Shown in pieces: positions 26,420 to 35,533 of a stretch of 64,000 bases of DNA. Origin of the DNA: Myxococcus stipitatus DSM 14675 (lineage in GTDB: Bacteria > Myxococcota > Myxococcia > Myxococcales > Myxococcaceae); NCBI RefSeq assembly GCF_000331735.1, contig NC_020126.1, positions 3,720,001-3,784,000 on the forward strand. The letters are read 5' to 3'. The stretch's first letter is position 1, and every line of letters begins with the position of its first letter. The notes below the pieces were generated by a model. It was not told the DNA's origin. It ran no database searches and saw only the letters and a program-made list of their open reading frames with translations. The translations under genes and the position numbers were made by a program.

Positions 26420-28360
26420 CTAGGGCGTCGGCGGACCACTCACGGCCGCGGGACCGCTCGTCGGGGGCACCTTCGAGGGGGCCGCTGTGGGCGTTGCCCC
26501 ACCTGGAGTTCCCGCGCCGGTGGTTGCCGGTGTCGGAGGCGCGGATGTAGTGGCGTTCGAAGGGGCCTGAGGTGACGGCCGTGGGGACGTGGTTGCCGCC
26601 CCGGTCGAGGTCGAGGGCGTCGCGGGACTCGTTCCCGTCGGAGGTGACTGAGTTGCTGATGTCACCCCGTTCGGGTTTGCCGGAACAGCGGGTGCCCCGG
26701 CGAGCGGCGAGGGAGCAGCGGGTGTGTCCGCTCGAGTCGTTGCGGGAGTCGTGGTGGCTGTGCCCGTCGGAGTCGCGGGTGCTCCGCCCACGGATGGAGT
26801 CGCCGTGCCCGTGCCCACAGGCGTCGTGGACGCTCCGCCCACCGCAGGTGGCGGAGTCGCGGTTGTAGTACCCGCTGGAGTCGCGGGCGCTCCGCCTGTC
26901 GCAGGTGGCGGAGTCGCGGTTGTAGTACCCGCTGGAGTCGCGGGCGCTCCGCCTGTCGCAGGTGTCGGAGTCGCGGGCGTTCCGCCCGTCGCAGGTGTCG
27001 GAGTCGCGGGCGTTCCGCCTGTCGCAGGTGACGCAGTCGCAGTCGCGGCGCTCGCGGGTGCTCCTCCCGTCATGGGTGACTGAATTGCAGGTGCTGCACC
27101 TGTTGCAGGAGCCGAAGGCGCCCCTGCCGCGGGTGTCGGCGTCACCGAAGTGTTGGACGGAGTCGCGTTTGGCGCGCCTGTGACCGTCGGCGGAGTCGCC
27201 GTGGTCGTGCCCGTCGCTGGTGCCGACGTCGCGGGGAGCGCGGCAGGGCCTCCCTGGGGAGTCCCCGGCACTCCGGCGGAAGCCGCGGGGCTCGACGTGG
27301 AGTCGCCACCCGTCTGGGGCTTCGACTTGAATCGTTCCGGCACGGCGCTGCGAATCTCCGTGGCCGCCACCGCGACGATGATCGCCGAGATCGCGAGGAA
27401 CCCCATCGTCTGCGCCAGGGTCTCCACCCGAGGCGGCAACCTGCGTCCGCTCACGGCCTCGATCATCAGCAGCAACACACGCCCGCCATCCAGCCCCGGA
27501 ACCGGGAGCAGCGTCAGCAACGCGAGCGCCACCGACGCCGCCACCAACGCCCGCAGCACCGAATCCAGCCCCGACGAAGCCGCGTCCGACGACTCCTGTC
27601 GCACCAACGCTCCCGGCCCCGCGGGCCCTCCATGAGCGGGGTCCCCCTTCGCCAGTCGCAGGAACATCGTCACTCCCTCGGAGGCGATGTTCATCGTGTG
27701 CACCAACGAGTGCCGCAGCGCCTCACCGGGCGCATGCGTGCGGTACACGTACTGCTGGCTCACGCCAATGCGTCCCTCGCCCTGCTCATCCGGACGCGGC
27801 CGCACCGTCACCGTGCGCGCCTCCCCATGCCGCTCCACGCGCAAGTCGAGCGGGCGCCCCACACCCACGGCCACCTTCTCGACGAACTCCGTCCAGCTCC
27901 TCAGGGGCTGCCCATCGACCATGTCGATGCGGTCCCCCGGCAGCAGCTGCGCCCGCGCGGCCTCCGAGCCCGGCTTCACCGTCCCCACCGTCAACGGCAC
28001 CACCACGTGCGTGCCCGACGTGTACAGCGCGAAGAGGACTCCCAGCGCGAAGAGGTAGTTCGCCAGCGGGCCCGCCAGGATGATGAGCGCGCGCCGCACG
28101 GGCCCCAGGGTCTGGAAGCTCGCCGTCTCCGAGGCGTCCGCGCGATGCGGATTCATCCCCTGGATGTGCACCGTGGCACCCAGCGGAACCGCGCCCACGA
28201 CGAACTGCGTCCCTCCCAACCGGAAGGACGCCATGGGCGGACCAAACCCGAACACGAACCTGGGCACCCTCACGCCGAGCAATCGCGCGGCGACCAGGTG
28301 CCCCAGCTCATGCAGGGCGAGCAGCGCCCCCAGGGCGAGCAGAACGAGCGCGTAGTGCAT
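26420..28360 (-). CDS. M50 (site-2-protease family) metalloprotease with a 300-residue Ala/Pro/Thr/Gly tail
   Basis: 646 residues. The first ~345 form an RseP-like intramembrane protease: HELGH at 17-21 in TM helix 1, GFGPP and GAVPLGATVHIQGM loops, one PDZ (about 125-200, LLPGDRIDMVDG), and the C-terminal metal motif LPVPGLDGGR. The last ~300 residues, after ERFKSKPQ, are almost entirely Ala, Pro, Thr, Gly, Ser and Val, with 19-residue and 11-residue tandem repeats such as ATGGAPATPAG. Such a tail is not part of the family; its side of the membrane cannot be fixed by eye. It is 15 nt downstream of a NUDIX gene. It is a second M50 enzyme besides rseP, with unknown substrate. Confidence 0.9.
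   Translation of the reverse strand: MHYALVLLALGALLALHELGHLVAARLLGVRVPRFVFGFGPPMASFRLGGTQFVVGAVPLGATVHIQGMNPHRADASETASFQTLGPVRRALIILAGPLANYLFALGVLFALYTSGTHVVVPLTVGTVKPGSEAARAQLLPGDRIDMVDGQPLRSWTEFVEKVAVGVGRPLDLRVERHGEARTVTVRPRPDEQGEGRIGVSQQYVYRTHAPGEALRHSLVHTMNIASEGVTMFLRLAKGDPAHGGPAGPGALVRQESSDAASSGLDSVLRALVAASVALALLTLLPVPGLDGGRVLLLMIEAVSGRRLPPRVETLAQTMGFLAISAIIVAVAATEIRSAVPERFKSKPQTGGDSTSSPAASAGVPGTPQGGPAALPATSAPATGTTTATPPTVTGAPNATPSNTSVTPTPAAGAPSAPATGAAPAIQSPMTGGAPASAATATASPATGGTPATPTPATGGTPATPTPATGGAPATPAGTTTATPPPATGGAPATPAGTTTATPPPAVGGASTTPVGTGTATPSVGGAPATPTGTATTTPATTRADTPAAPSPLAGAPAVPANPNGVTSATQSPPTGTSPATPSTSTGAATTSPRPSPQAPSNATTSAPPTPATTGAGTPGGATPTAAPSKVPPTSGPAAVSGPPTP
26844..27023 (-). 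repeat. Tandem repeats in the tail of the M50 protease gene
   Basis: Two exact 57-bp copies (26844-26900 and 26901-26957) are followed by two 33-bp copies (26958-26990 and 26991-27023, one mismatch). Both units are multiples of three and keep the frame, encoding ATGGAPATPAG-type 19- and 11-residue blocks. The near identity suggests recent slippage or recombination, so copy number should vary between strains. Confidence 0.85.
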
Positions 28361-28375
28361 CCCGGACGACGGCTC

Positions 28376-28798
28376 CTACAACTTCCGCCGCTGGCCGGTC
28401 CGCTTGTAGGCCAGGTAGTCCGCGAGGATGGTCCCGTGGTCGAAGCACAGGTCCTGGGGCAGCGCGTCGACCCGGAAGGTCCGTGCCTCCGCCGCGTCAT
28501 CCGAACCCTGGGGCTCTCCCTGCGCCGTGCCGATGTACACCGTCGACAGCGTGTGCTGCCTCGGGTCCCGCTTGGGGTCCGAGTACGTGAAGAACTGCTC
28601 CACCAGCTTCACGTCCATCCCCGTCTCCTCCTTCACCTCGCGGATGGCCGCCGCGTCCAGCGGCTCGCCCTCGTCCACGAAACCGCCGGGCAGCGCCCAC
28701 CCGAGGGGAGGGTTCGCGCGGCGGATGAGGACGATGCGTTCACCCGACAGCTCGATGATGCAGTCCACGGTGGGCTTGGGGTTGCGGTATTCGGGCAT
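28376..28798 (-). CDS. NUDIX hydrolase
   Basis: 140 residues from ATG 28798. The NUDIX box is complete: [24 protein letters not shown], matching G-x5-E-x7-R-E-x2-E-E-x-G, preceded by PLGWALPGG. It hydrolyses nucleoside diphosphates linked to another group (for example ADP-ribose or oxidised nucleotides), but the box does not reveal which. The region [19 protein letters not shown] resembles ADP-ribose/NADH pyrophosphatase-type enzymes. It is divergent from the lipoprotein at 28857 and followed after 15 nt by the M50 protease. Confidence 0.93.
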   Translation of the reverse strand: MPEYRNPKPTVDCIIELSGERIVLIRRANPPLGWALPGGFVDEGEPLDAAAIREVKEETGMDVKLVEQFFTYSDPKRDPRQHTLSTVYIGTAQGEPQGSDDAAEARTFRVDALPQDLCFDHGTILADYLAYKRTGQRRKL

Positions 28799-28856
28799 GG
28801 CCCCCAGTCTACCCTCGACCGCCCCGAGCGCACTGCACTCGATGCATTCGTGAGGT

Positions 28857-29348
28857 ATGGTGCGCGCCGTGTCCACCCTGAGACGCTTCCGCCTGCTCGT
28901 GCCCGCCCTCCTCGTGAGCGTCATGTCGGGCTGCCTGCCCTTCGACCAGGACGGGGGCGACTACGTCTTCACTCCCGTGGAGATCTTCCGCGACGAGTGC
29001 GGCCTCTTCCCCGCCAACCAGGACAAGTTCCACGGCACCCTCCAAGTCACCGGACGTGTCGTCCGCCTGGACATGGCGCTGCTCGACACCCAGCTCATCG
29101 GCTACTTCCTCGCGGAGGGGGACGACTTCTCCATCGACGGCAACGTGGTGAACGCGGTGGCCTCGGTCCGAGGCCAGGAGTGCCGGCTGGACGAGGCGAG
29201 CATCCACATCGACGCGACGACGCAGTGCCGCACGGGCTTCGACGGCGTGATGCGCGTGCGCTACGAGACCGAGCAGCGGCCGGCCGAATGCACCTGCGAG
29301 CTGTGGATGCGTTTTGAAGCCGTCAAGGAAGCCAAACGCTGCGAATAG
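28857..29348 (+). CDS. Hypothetical lipoprotein
   Basis: 163 residues from the ATG at 28857; GTG codons at 28860 and 28869 are alternatives, and the only ribosome-site-like GAGG lies directly before the ATG and so fits the later starts better. A lipoprotein signal ends LVSVMSGC. The mature part is a single Cys-containing domain (Cys in RDECGLF, GQECRL, TQCRTGF and ECTCEL) with alternating strands, probably disulphide-bonded. No family was recognised. It is transcribed divergently from the NUDIX gene and ahead of acs. Confidence 0.65.
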   Translation: MVRAVSTLRRFRLLVPALLVSVMSGCLPFDQDGGDYVFTPVEIFRDECGLFPANQDKFHGTLQVTGRVVRLDMALLDTQLIGYFLAEGDDFSIDGNVVNAVASVRGQECRLDEASIHIDATTQCRTGFDGVMRVRYETEQRPAECTCELWMRFEAVKEAKRCE

Positions 29349-29352
29349 CCGC

Positions 29353-29381
29353 TTGAGCCCGGCCGCGTGGGTTCCTAGAAC
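29353..29381 (+). promoter_or_regulatory. Sigma-70-type promoter for acs
   Basis: TTGAGC (29353-29358), 17-bp spacer, TAGAAC (29376-29381), with transcription expected near 29388. A strong GGAGGAG ribosome site lies just before the ATG at 29415. Confidence 0.6.
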
Positions 29382-29414
29382 AGAGGGGCTGTCGCCCATT
29401 CTGCGGAGGAGCCC

Positions 29415-31373
29415 ATGGCTGAAACGCAGCACGAGATTGTCTCGGTCCTCAACGAGGCCCGCGTCTTCCCCCCGCCCGAGGCGTTCTCCCGGCGCGCGCA
29501 CCTGCGGAGCATGGAGGACTATCAGCGGCTCTGGGACGAAGCCGCGCGCAATCCCGACAAGTACTGGGGGGACCGGGCCCGCGAGGAGCTCTACTGGAAG
29601 GAGCCCTTCCAGACGGTGCTCGACTGGAAGCCGCCGCACGCGCGCTGGTTCGTCGAGGGCCGCACCAACCTGGCCTACAACTGTCTGGACCGGCACCTCG
29701 CCACGCGCCGCGACAAGCCCGCCATCCTCTTCGAGGGCGAGCCCGGAGACCGCCGCGCCGTCACCTACGGTGAGCTGTCGGTCGAGGTGAACCGCCTGGC
29801 CAACGGCCTCAAGTCGCTGGGCATCAAGAAGGGCGACCGCGTGGGCATCTACCTGCCCATGGTGCCCGAGGCCGTGGTGGCCATGCTGGCGTGCGCGCGC
29901 ATCGGCGCGGTGCACTCGGTGGTGTTCGGTGGCTTCTCCGCCGAGGCGCTCCAGGAGCGCATGAACGACGCGGGCGCCAAGGTGGTGCTCACCGCGGACG
30001 GAGGCTGGCGCAAGGGCGCCGTGGTGCCGCTCCTGAAGAACGTGGAGCAGGCGCTCGGGAACATGCCCTCCGTGGAGATGGTGGTCGTGGCGCGGCGCAC
30101 GTCGACGGACGCGCCCGCGCTGCCCGGCCCTCGCTACCTGGCGTGGGACGCGCTGGTGAAGGGCCAGTCCGACGTGTGCGAGCCCGAGTGGGTGGAGAGC
30201 GAGCACCCGCTGTTCATCCTCTACACCTCCGGCTCCACCGGGAAGCCCAAGGGCGTGCTGCACACCACCGCGGGCTTCGCGATGAACGCGTCGCTCACCA
30301 CGCGCTGGGTGTTCGACCTGCGCGAGGATGACATCTACTGGTGCACCGCCGACGTGGGCTGGGTGACGGGGCACAGCTATGTCGTCTACGGGCCGCTGAT
30401 GAACGGCGTGACGACCATCGTCTACGAAGGCGCGCCCACGCACCCGGGGCCGGACCGCTTCTGGGACATCATCGAGCGCTACAAGGCCACCATCCTCTAC
30501 ACCGCGCCCACCGCCATCCGCGCCTTCATGCGGCTGGGGGATGACATCCCGCGCAAGAAGGATTTGTCCTCGCTGCGCCTGCTGGGCAGCGTGGGGGAGC
30601 CCATCAACCCCGAGGCGTGGATGTGGTACCGCGACGTCATCGGCCAGGGCCGCTGCCCCGTCGTGGACACGTGGTGGCAGACCGAGACGGGCTCCATCAT
30701 GATTTCACCGCTGCCCGGGGCCACGCCGACGAAGCCGGGCTCGGCGACGCTGCCGTTGCCGGGCATCCACGCCGAGATCCTGGACCGGCAGGGCAACACG
30801 GTGCCGCGAGGGCAGGGGGGCTTGCTCTTCATCACCCGCCCGTGGCCCTCCATGCTGCGCACCGTGTACGGCGACCCGGAGCGCTACACGCGCACGTACT
30901 TCAGCGAGCTGCCCGGCAAGTACTTCACCGGAGACGGCGCACGCACGGACGCGGACGGCTACTTCTGGTTGATGGGCCGCGTGGATGACGTCGTCAACGT
31001 GGCGGGGCACCGGCTGGGCACCGCCGAGGTGGAGAGCGCGCTCGTCGCGCACCCGCGCGTGTCCGAGGCCGCCGTGGTGGGACGCCCCGATGACTTGAAG
31101 GGCACCGCGCTGGTGGCCTTCGTCACGCTGAAGAACGGCAACGCACCCTCCGCCGAGCTCAAGAAGGAGCTGGCCCAGCACGTCTCCAAGGAGATTGGCG
31201 CCATCGCCCGGCCGGACGAGATTCGCTTCGCCGAGGGGCTGCCCAAGACGCGCTCCGGAAAAATCATGCGGCGGCTCCTGCGGGATGTCGCGGCGGGCAA
31301 GAAGTCCTCGCAGGACACCACCACCCTCGAGGACCTCAATGTCCTCGCGGCCCTCCAGCAGAACGAGGAGTAG
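29415..31373 (+). CDS. acs: Acetyl-CoA synthetase (AMP-forming)
   Basis: 652 residues, the standard length. It activates acetate (or, less likely, propionate) to acyl-CoA via acyl-AMP. Motifs are [10 protein letters not shown], the phosphate loop [12 protein letters not shown], the aryl/acyl motif [12 protein letters not shown], the hinge [23 protein letters not shown], and the C-terminal [13 protein letters not shown], whose Lys is catalytic and is inactivated by acetylation in other bacteria. The N-terminal [12 protein letters not shown] region is typical of Acs. It is transcribed alone with its own promoter and is followed by a 10-bp hairpin. Confidence 0.96.
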   Translation: MAETQHEIVSVLNEARVFPPPEAFSRRAHLRSMEDYQRLWDEAARNPDKYWGDRAREELYWKEPFQTVLDWKPPHARWFVEGRTNLAYNCLDRHLATRRDKPAILFEGEPGDRRAVTYGELSVEVNRLANGLKSLGIKKGDRVGIYLPMVPEAVVAMLACARIGAVHSVVFGGFSAEALQERMNDAGAKVVLTADGGWRKGAVVPLLKNVEQALGNMPSVEMVVVARRTSTDAPALPGPRYLAWDALVKGQSDVCEPEWVESEHPLFILYTSGSTGKPKGVLHTTAGFAMNASLTTRWVFDLREDDIYWCTADVGWVTGHSYVVYGPLMNGVTTIVYEGAPTHPGPDRFWDIIERYKATILYTAPTAIRAFMRLGDDIPRKKDLSSLRLLGSVGEPINPEAWMWYRDVIGQGRCPVVDTWWQTETGSIMISPLPGATPTKPGSATLPLPGIHAEILDRQGNTVPRGQGGLLFITRPWPSMLRTVYGDPERYTRTYFSELPGKYFTGDGARTDADGYFWLMGRVDDVVNVAGHRLGTAEVESALVAHPRVSEAAVVGRPDDLKGTALVAFVTLKNGNAPSAELKKELAQHVSKEIGAIARPDEIRFAEGLPKTRSGKIMRRLLRDVAAGKKSSQDTTTLEDLNVLAALQQNEE

Positions 31374-31388
31374 CCCGCATCCGACGGG

Positions 31389-31421
31389 CGGGCGGGAGCG
31401 CCTCGTGTGTCCTCCCGCCCG
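31389..31421 (+). terminator. Hairpin after acs
   Basis: CGGGCGGGAG (31389-31398) / CTCCCGCCCG (31412-31421), 13-nt loop, 15 nt after the stop. Very stable but without a T-tract. Confidence 0.55.
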
Positions 31422-31538
31422 CGGCCCCTGTCTGGCCTCGGTCCCGCTGTCTTGTGTTGCAGATGAAATCAAGTTGCTATCAAGCTTCAATGTCTGCCAA
31501 TCGCTAACAATCCGAAATAATCGCTTTATGAGGAGTTG

Positions 31539-31567
31539 TTGACACTGGAAAGATGCAGGGGCATTAA
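31539..31567 (+). promoter_or_regulatory. Sigma-70-type promoter in an AT-rich gap, upstream of the oxoamine synthase gene
   Basis: TTGACA (31539-31544, consensus -35), 17-bp spacer, CATTAA (31562-31567). The 274-nt gap (31374-31647) is the most AT-rich stretch in this part of the window between about 31450 and 31570, giving room for regulator sites, but no clear palindrome was found. Confidence 0.5.
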
Positions 31568-31647
31568 AGGCCGCGCTCATCGCTTGAGCGCGACGCTTCA
31601 GGTCCCCTCCTGCGTCGTTCCCCTCCTCAGCGGAAGCGGATGTGTTC

Positions 31648-33003
31648 ATGGATCTACGCGATCAGCTCGACTCGCCGTTGTTCACGCATTTCATCGCCAA
31701 TTACACACACCCGACCGGGCCGGACCTGCTGGCGCGGACCGAGGCGTTCTACGAATGGCAGGAGTCGCGGCGGCAGTCGGGGCTTTGGCCATACTCGCGC
31801 AGCCTGGAGGGGGCTCCCACGGCGGAGTGCTCCGTGCGCAGCGAGGGGGGCGTGGCTCGGCAGGGATTGAACTTCGGCTCGCAGGACTACCTGTCGCTGT
31901 CGACACATCCGCAGGTGGTCGAGGCGGCGCACCGCGCCATTCGTGACTACGGCGTGCACAGTGCGGGCTCCGGGATGTTTGGCGGCAACACGACGCCGGG
32001 GCTTCAGTTGGAGCAGGCGCTCGGGGAGCACCTGAAGATGCCGCACGTGGCCCTGTTCGCGACGGGGTGGGGCGCGGGCTTCGGTGCCATCGCGGGGCTG
32101 GTGCGTCCCGAGGACCACGTGGTGCTGGACGCGTTGTCCCACGCGAGCCTCCAGCAGGGCGCCAGCGCGGCGACGCAGAAGGTGAGCCGGGTGCCGCACC
32201 TGAACAACCGCGCCATGCGCCGCAAGCTCCAGGAGCTGCGGGCCAGCGACGTCGACCATGGCATCCTCGTCGTCACCGAGGGCCTGTTCTCCATGGACTC
32301 GGACGTGCCCCGCATCGAGGAGCTCCAGTCCATCTGCCACGAGTACGGCGCGACGCTGCTGGTGGACGTGGCGCATGACCTGGGCGCCCTGGGCCCCTCG
32401 GGCACCGGCAGCCTGGGCGCACAGGGCCTGCTCGGGAAGGTGGACCTGGTGGTGGGCTCCTTCTCCAAGACGTTCTCGTCCAATGGCGGCTTCGTGGCGA
32501 CGCGCTCCGCGGCGGTGCGCCAGTTCGTGCGTGTCATGGGCGGGCCCCACATCTTCTCCAACGCGATTCTCCCCGTGCAGGCCGCGGTGGCGCTGGAGTC
32601 GCTGCGCATCGTCCGTTCGCCGGAGGGCGACGCGCTGCGGGCCAAGGCGATGGAGAACATCCTCGCGCTGCGCGCCGCGTTCGCCGAGCGCGGGGTGAAG
32701 TGTCTGGGCGAGCCGTCCAACGTGGTGCCGGTGCCGCTGGGGGACCCGAAGGTGGCGCGCGTCGCCTCCAAGCTGGTGTTCGAGCGCGGCGTGTTCCCCA
32801 ACCTCGTCGAGTACCCCGCGGTGCGCATCCGCGAGTCGCGCTTCCGCATGCAGGTGATGTCGTCGCACTCCGTGGAGCAGATGCGGCACGGCGCCCAGGT
32901 GGTGCTGGACGCCGTCGAGGAGGCGCGTCAGTTGCTCGCGGCTCCGCAGACAAGCCCGCTGCGCTCCCTGCGCGTCGACGCGGAGCCGCGCGCGCGGGTG
33001 TGA
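31648..33003 (+). CDS. PLP-dependent alpha-oxoamine synthase family enzyme
   Basis: 451 residues from ATG 31648, with GGAAGCGG upstream; a GTG two codons earlier is possible. The fold-type-I PLP family that includes 8-amino-7-oxononanoate synthase, 2-amino-3-ketobutyrate CoA ligase and serine palmitoyltransferase: NFGSQDYLSLSTHPQV, GSGMFGGNTTPGLQLE, LVDVAHDLGALGPSG (where DEAHS is usual) and the PLP lysine in GSFSKTFSSNGGF. An N-terminal ~60-residue extension and the altered DVAHD motif argue against BioF or Kbl. A serine-palmitoyltransferase-like role in sphingolipid or long-chain ketone formation is possible. No partner genes are adjacent. Confidence 0.87.
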   Translation: MDLRDQLDSPLFTHFIANYTHPTGPDLLARTEAFYEWQESRRQSGLWPYSRSLEGAPTAECSVRSEGGVARQGLNFGSQDYLSLSTHPQVVEAAHRAIRDYGVHSAGSGMFGGNTTPGLQLEQALGEHLKMPHVALFATGWGAGFGAIAGLVRPEDHVVLDALSHASLQQGASAATQKVSRVPHLNNRAMRRKLQELRASDVDHGILVVTEGLFSMDSDVPRIEELQSICHEYGATLLVDVAHDLGALGPSGTGSLGAQGLLGKVDLVVGSFSKTFSSNGGFVATRSAAVRQFVRVMGGPHIFSNAILPVQAAVALESLRIVRSPEGDALRAKAMENILALRAAFAERGVKCLGEPSNVVPVPLGDPKVARVASKLVFERGVFPNLVEYPAVRIRESRFRMQVMSSHSVEQMRHGAQVVLDAVEEARQLLAAPQTSPLRSLRVDAEPRARV

Positions 33004-33011
33004 GGTGGCTT

Positions 33012-33043
33012 GGGGGGGCCTCTCGCGTGAGAGGCTGGCCCCC
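33012..33043. terminator. Bidirectional hairpin between convergent genes
   Basis: GCCTCTC (33018-33024) / GAGAGGC (33029-33035) with a GCGT loop, extended after a 3-nt bulge by a G-run (33013-33017) pairing with a C-run (33039-33043). It lies between the stops at 33003 and 33048 and could end transcription from both sides. Confidence 0.55.
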
Positions 33044-33047
33044 TTCG

Positions 33048-33677
33048 TCACGGGTCGTCGCGGCTGGTGGCTCGCAGATGGGTGAGGTCGCCCCACGTCA
33101 CCAGCACGAAGGAACCCTGCTGGTAGTCGAACTGGTTCCAGCAGGCGTTGCGGACGCTGAACGCGCGGGGGGTGTTGGGCGGAATCCCCAGGCTGTGGCG
33201 GAAGAAGCTGCTCAGCACGCCGCCGTGGGTGACGACGACCACGCGCTCGCCGGGGTGGCGCTGGCCGACCTCTCCCAGGCACTCCACCGCGTGATTCAGG
33301 CGCTGGGAGACACTCTCGCCCCCGGGCACGACGTAGTCCGGGGCGTTGGTGGAGTACTCGCCGAAGATGTCGGGATGGCGCTGGCGAGCCTCGTCGCGGG
33401 TGAGGCCCTCGAGGAGCCCCAGGCCCCGCTCTCGCAGTCGGGCATCCGCGTGGACCTCGTGGCCCGTGCGGGTGGAGATGCGCCGGGCCGTCTCGAGGGC
33501 CCGGCCCAGGTCGCTGCTGTACAGCGCGCTGAAGGAGAGGGTGGACAGCCGCGCCGCGAGCGCGTCCGCCTGGCGCAGTCCCTCGGTGCTCAGCGGACTG
33601 TCGCGATGGCCTTGGAGGAGGCCCAGGGAGTTCCACTCCGTCTCGCCGTGCCGCAGCAGGATGAGCTCGGTCTTCAT
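33048..33677 (-). CDS. Histidine phosphatase (phosphoglycerate-mutase-like)
   Basis: 209 residues from ATG 33677. The catalytic LLRHGETEWN is at the N-terminus (phospho-accepting His), the second basic site follows in SSDLGRALETA, and VVTHGGVLSSFFRH supplies the distal His. RERGLGLLEGLT matches cobalamin-pathway/broad-specificity phosphatases (CobC, PhoE type) rather than glycolytic mutase. It dephosphorylates small phospho-compounds in the cytoplasm; the substrate is not evident. It is downstream of, but 61 nt from, the RNase HII pair. Confidence 0.92.
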   Translation of the reverse strand: MKTELILLRHGETEWNSLGLLQGHRDSPLSTEGLRQADALAARLSTLSFSALYSSDLGRALETARRISTRTGHEVHADARLRERGLGLLEGLTRDEARQRHPDIFGEYSTNAPDYVVPGGESVSQRLNHAVECLGEVGQRHPGERVVVVTHGGVLSSFFRHSLGIPPNTPRAFSVRNACWNQFDYQQGSFVLVTWGDLTHLRATSRDDP

Positions 33678-33738
33678 GGGGGGAGCCTGACCTCGGGACC
33701 CACGCCGGAGCAAGGCCGGCGTGGGTTCTGTCCACAGG

Positions 33739-34374
33739 TCAGCGCGAGCGAGCCAGGTGGGTCATCCCTTCCTCGAGCAGCGCCGCGACGCCCCGCCGCA
33801 CCACGTGGACCACCTTGTGGCTGTAGGCGGGACCGCCGTGCGTGTAGTGCCCGCTGACCTTGTGGTGCAGCTCCGTGGCACCCCACACGAGCACCAGGTC
33901 TGCCCAGTCCAGGTCACTTCGCGCCCGGTCCGCCGTCCTGCGCTCGGTGCCATCCACCATGCGCAGGTCGATGTGGTGCCCCAGCTTCTCCTCCAGCTCC
34001 TCGCGCACCGCGGGGGAGCCGCCCACCACCACCACGCGGCGCACGCCGTGGCGGTGACAGCTCTCCACGAAGGCCACCTCCGCGCGGTGGTTGGCCGAGC
34101 CTCCACACCGCGCGCAGTGACTGCGCGGCTCCACGCGCAGGGGCTCGCGTCCGCTGGCCTGCGCCACCTTGAGGCACGCGCCATCCGCGCACACGGGGAA
34201 GAAGCGCCCGGTGAGCACCTCCGCCGCCTTGAGCAGCTTCGGCTCGCTCATGCGCAGCTTGCCGGGGCGGGTGAGGCCCGCGTCCTCCAGCACCGCGCGC
34301 GCACGCTGCCGCGCCTCGGTCAGGGTGATGCCCCGGTCCGACAGCCACCCGTCGATGTCCCGGTCCGAGCTCAT
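33739..34374 (-). CDS. Cysteine-containing protein with a DUF2325-like C-terminal domain
   Basis: 211 residues from the ATG at 34374, which overlaps the rnhB stop as ATGA (34371-34374). The N-terminal ~55 residues are helical ([22 protein letters not shown]). In the middle, CADGAC and CARCGG form a likely Cys cluster for zinc. The C-terminal ~100 residues ([43 protein letters not shown]) have the Rossmann-like layout of DUF2325 proteins, which carry VxxVGG...ADLVLV. The function is unknown. Coupling to RNase HII suggests a nucleic-acid-related task, but this is only context. Confidence 0.75.
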   Translation of the reverse strand: MSSDRDIDGWLSDRGITLTEARQRARAVLEDAGLTRPGKLRMSEPKLLKAAEVLTGRFFPVCADGACLKVAQASGREPLRVEPRSHCARCGGSANHRAEVAFVESCHRHGVRRVVVVGGSPAVREELEEKLGHHIDLRMVDGTERRTADRARSDLDWADLVLVWGATELHHKVSGHYTHGGPAYSHKVVHVVRRGVAALLEEGMTHLARSR

Positions 34375-35252
34375 GGCCGCCTCCGCGCGGGAGACGGGGT
34401 GAGGTCGAACAGCTCCGCCTGCGCGGAGGGCACGTCCGCGGGAGCCACCAGCCCCAGCACCTCTCTCACGGGGCCGAAGCTGCGTCGGTGGATGGGCAGG
34501 ACGCCCTTCTCGCGCAGCGCCTGGATGTGGTGCGGCGTCGGGTAGCCCTTGTGCTGCGCCAGGCCATAGCCCGGGTAGCGCGTGTCCAGCTCGCCCATCA
34601 GCTTGTCGCGCGTCGTCTTCGCGAGGATGGAGGCCGCCGCGATGCTCATGGAGAGCGAGTCGCCCTTGATGATGCCGCGCTGGGGCGCGGGGCACTCCGG
34701 GATGGTCCGCGCGTCCACCAGCACGTAGTCCGGCTTCAGCCCCAGGCCCTCCACCGCGCGGCGCATGGCGAGCAGGCCCGCGTGGTAGATGTTGATGCGG
34801 TCGATCTCCTCCACCTCCGCGTGGCCCACGGCCCAGGCCACCGCGTCGCGCTTGATGGCGACCGCGAGCGCCTCCCGCTTCTCCGCGTCCAGCACCTTCT
34901 TCGAGTCGTCCAGCCCCTTGAGCCGGTAGCTCTTGGGCAGCACGGCCGCGGCCGCGACGACGGGGCCCGCGAGCGGTGCCATGCCCGCCTCGTCCACGCC
35001 CGCGACGTGGGTGTGGCCCTGCTCCCACAGCTCCGTCTCGAAGCGCAGCAGGTGGCGCAGGCGCTGGCCCTCGGAGCGGTTGCGCTCCTGGCGGGCCCGG
35101 ATGCGCCGGGCAAGGGATTGAGCGCCCCGTCGCGGGTCCGCGTCGAGGGCTTCCAGGAGGCCGGAGGGAACGGCGTGCGCCTGGGTGACGAAGCGCTCGG
35201 TCAGCTCCCCGAGCGAGCACTGGAGCCACTGTTCCCGGCTATCGATAGACAT
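34371..35252 (-). CDS. rnhB: Ribonuclease HII
   Basis: 293 residues, longer than the usual 200 because of an ~80-residue N-terminal helical extension rich in Arg and Gln ([20 protein letters not shown]). RNase HII cuts the RNA strand of RNA-DNA hybrids and starts ribonucleotide excision repair. The catalytic set is visible: VDEAG (Asp87, Glu88), the second Asp in [10 protein letters not shown], and the conserved [20 protein letters not shown] with [17 protein letters not shown]. The start Met is followed directly by Ser-Ile-Asp; no strong ribosome site is seen. Confidence 0.95.
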   Translation of the reverse strand: MSIDSREQWLQCSLGELTERFVTQAHAVPSGLLEALDADPRRGAQSLARRIRARQERNRSEGQRLRHLLRFETELWEQGHTHVAGVDEAGMAPLAGPVVAAAAVLPKSYRLKGLDDSKKVLDAEKREALAVAIKRDAVAWAVGHAEVEEIDRINIYHAGLLAMRRAVEGLGLKPDYVLVDARTIPECPAPQRGIIKGDSLSMSIAAASILAKTTRDKLMGELDTRYPGYGLAQHKGYPTPHHIQALREKGVLPIHRRSFGPVREVLGLVAPADVPSAQAELFDLTPSPARRRP

Positions 35253-35533
35253 GCTGGCGGACCCGAGGAGCTACCGGAACGGTAGAGCGCCGAGAAACAC
35301 CCCCCGATGGGGGAACGCGGCTCCCGCCACGACACGTCCCCGCCGCCGTACACTTCAGAGCGCCCGACTGGTGGGAGGCTCCGAGGACGAGGGCAAGGCG
35401 GAAGGGGGCGGACATGCGGGTCTCACGCATGTCCCTGCCGTACCGCAGCCGGCAGTCTCAAGACAACCTCTCCCGTTGCTTTCTCGCACGGAAATCCGTG
35501 CCAACCCCGGGAAGTTGGGGGCCCGACGAGGTT
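35253..35533. other. Non-coding 281-nt gap upstream of rnhB
   Basis: No gene was found. Close to the rnhB start there is a 15-bp inverted repeat CTACCG-GAA-CGGTAG (35271-35285), 18 nt before the start codon, and a short hairpin CCCCC-GAT-GGGGG (35301-35313). Both are placed where an operator or leader structure could act on rnhB. The rest shows no repeat, promoter or RNA gene that I can support. Confidence 0.4.

Noticed and set aside
26844..27023. Possible CRISPR-like repeats
   Set aside because: Units are 57 and 33 bp, directly adjacent without spacers, and in frame with the protease tail.
31440..31470. Possible sigma-54 promoter (TTGTGTTGCAG) upstream of the oxoamine synthase
   Set aside because: The GG of the -24 element is missing at the correct spacing.
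35239..35248. Palindrome CTATCGATAG
   Set aside because: It lies within the first codons of rnhB (Ser-Ile-Asp-Ser) and is short enough to occur by chance.
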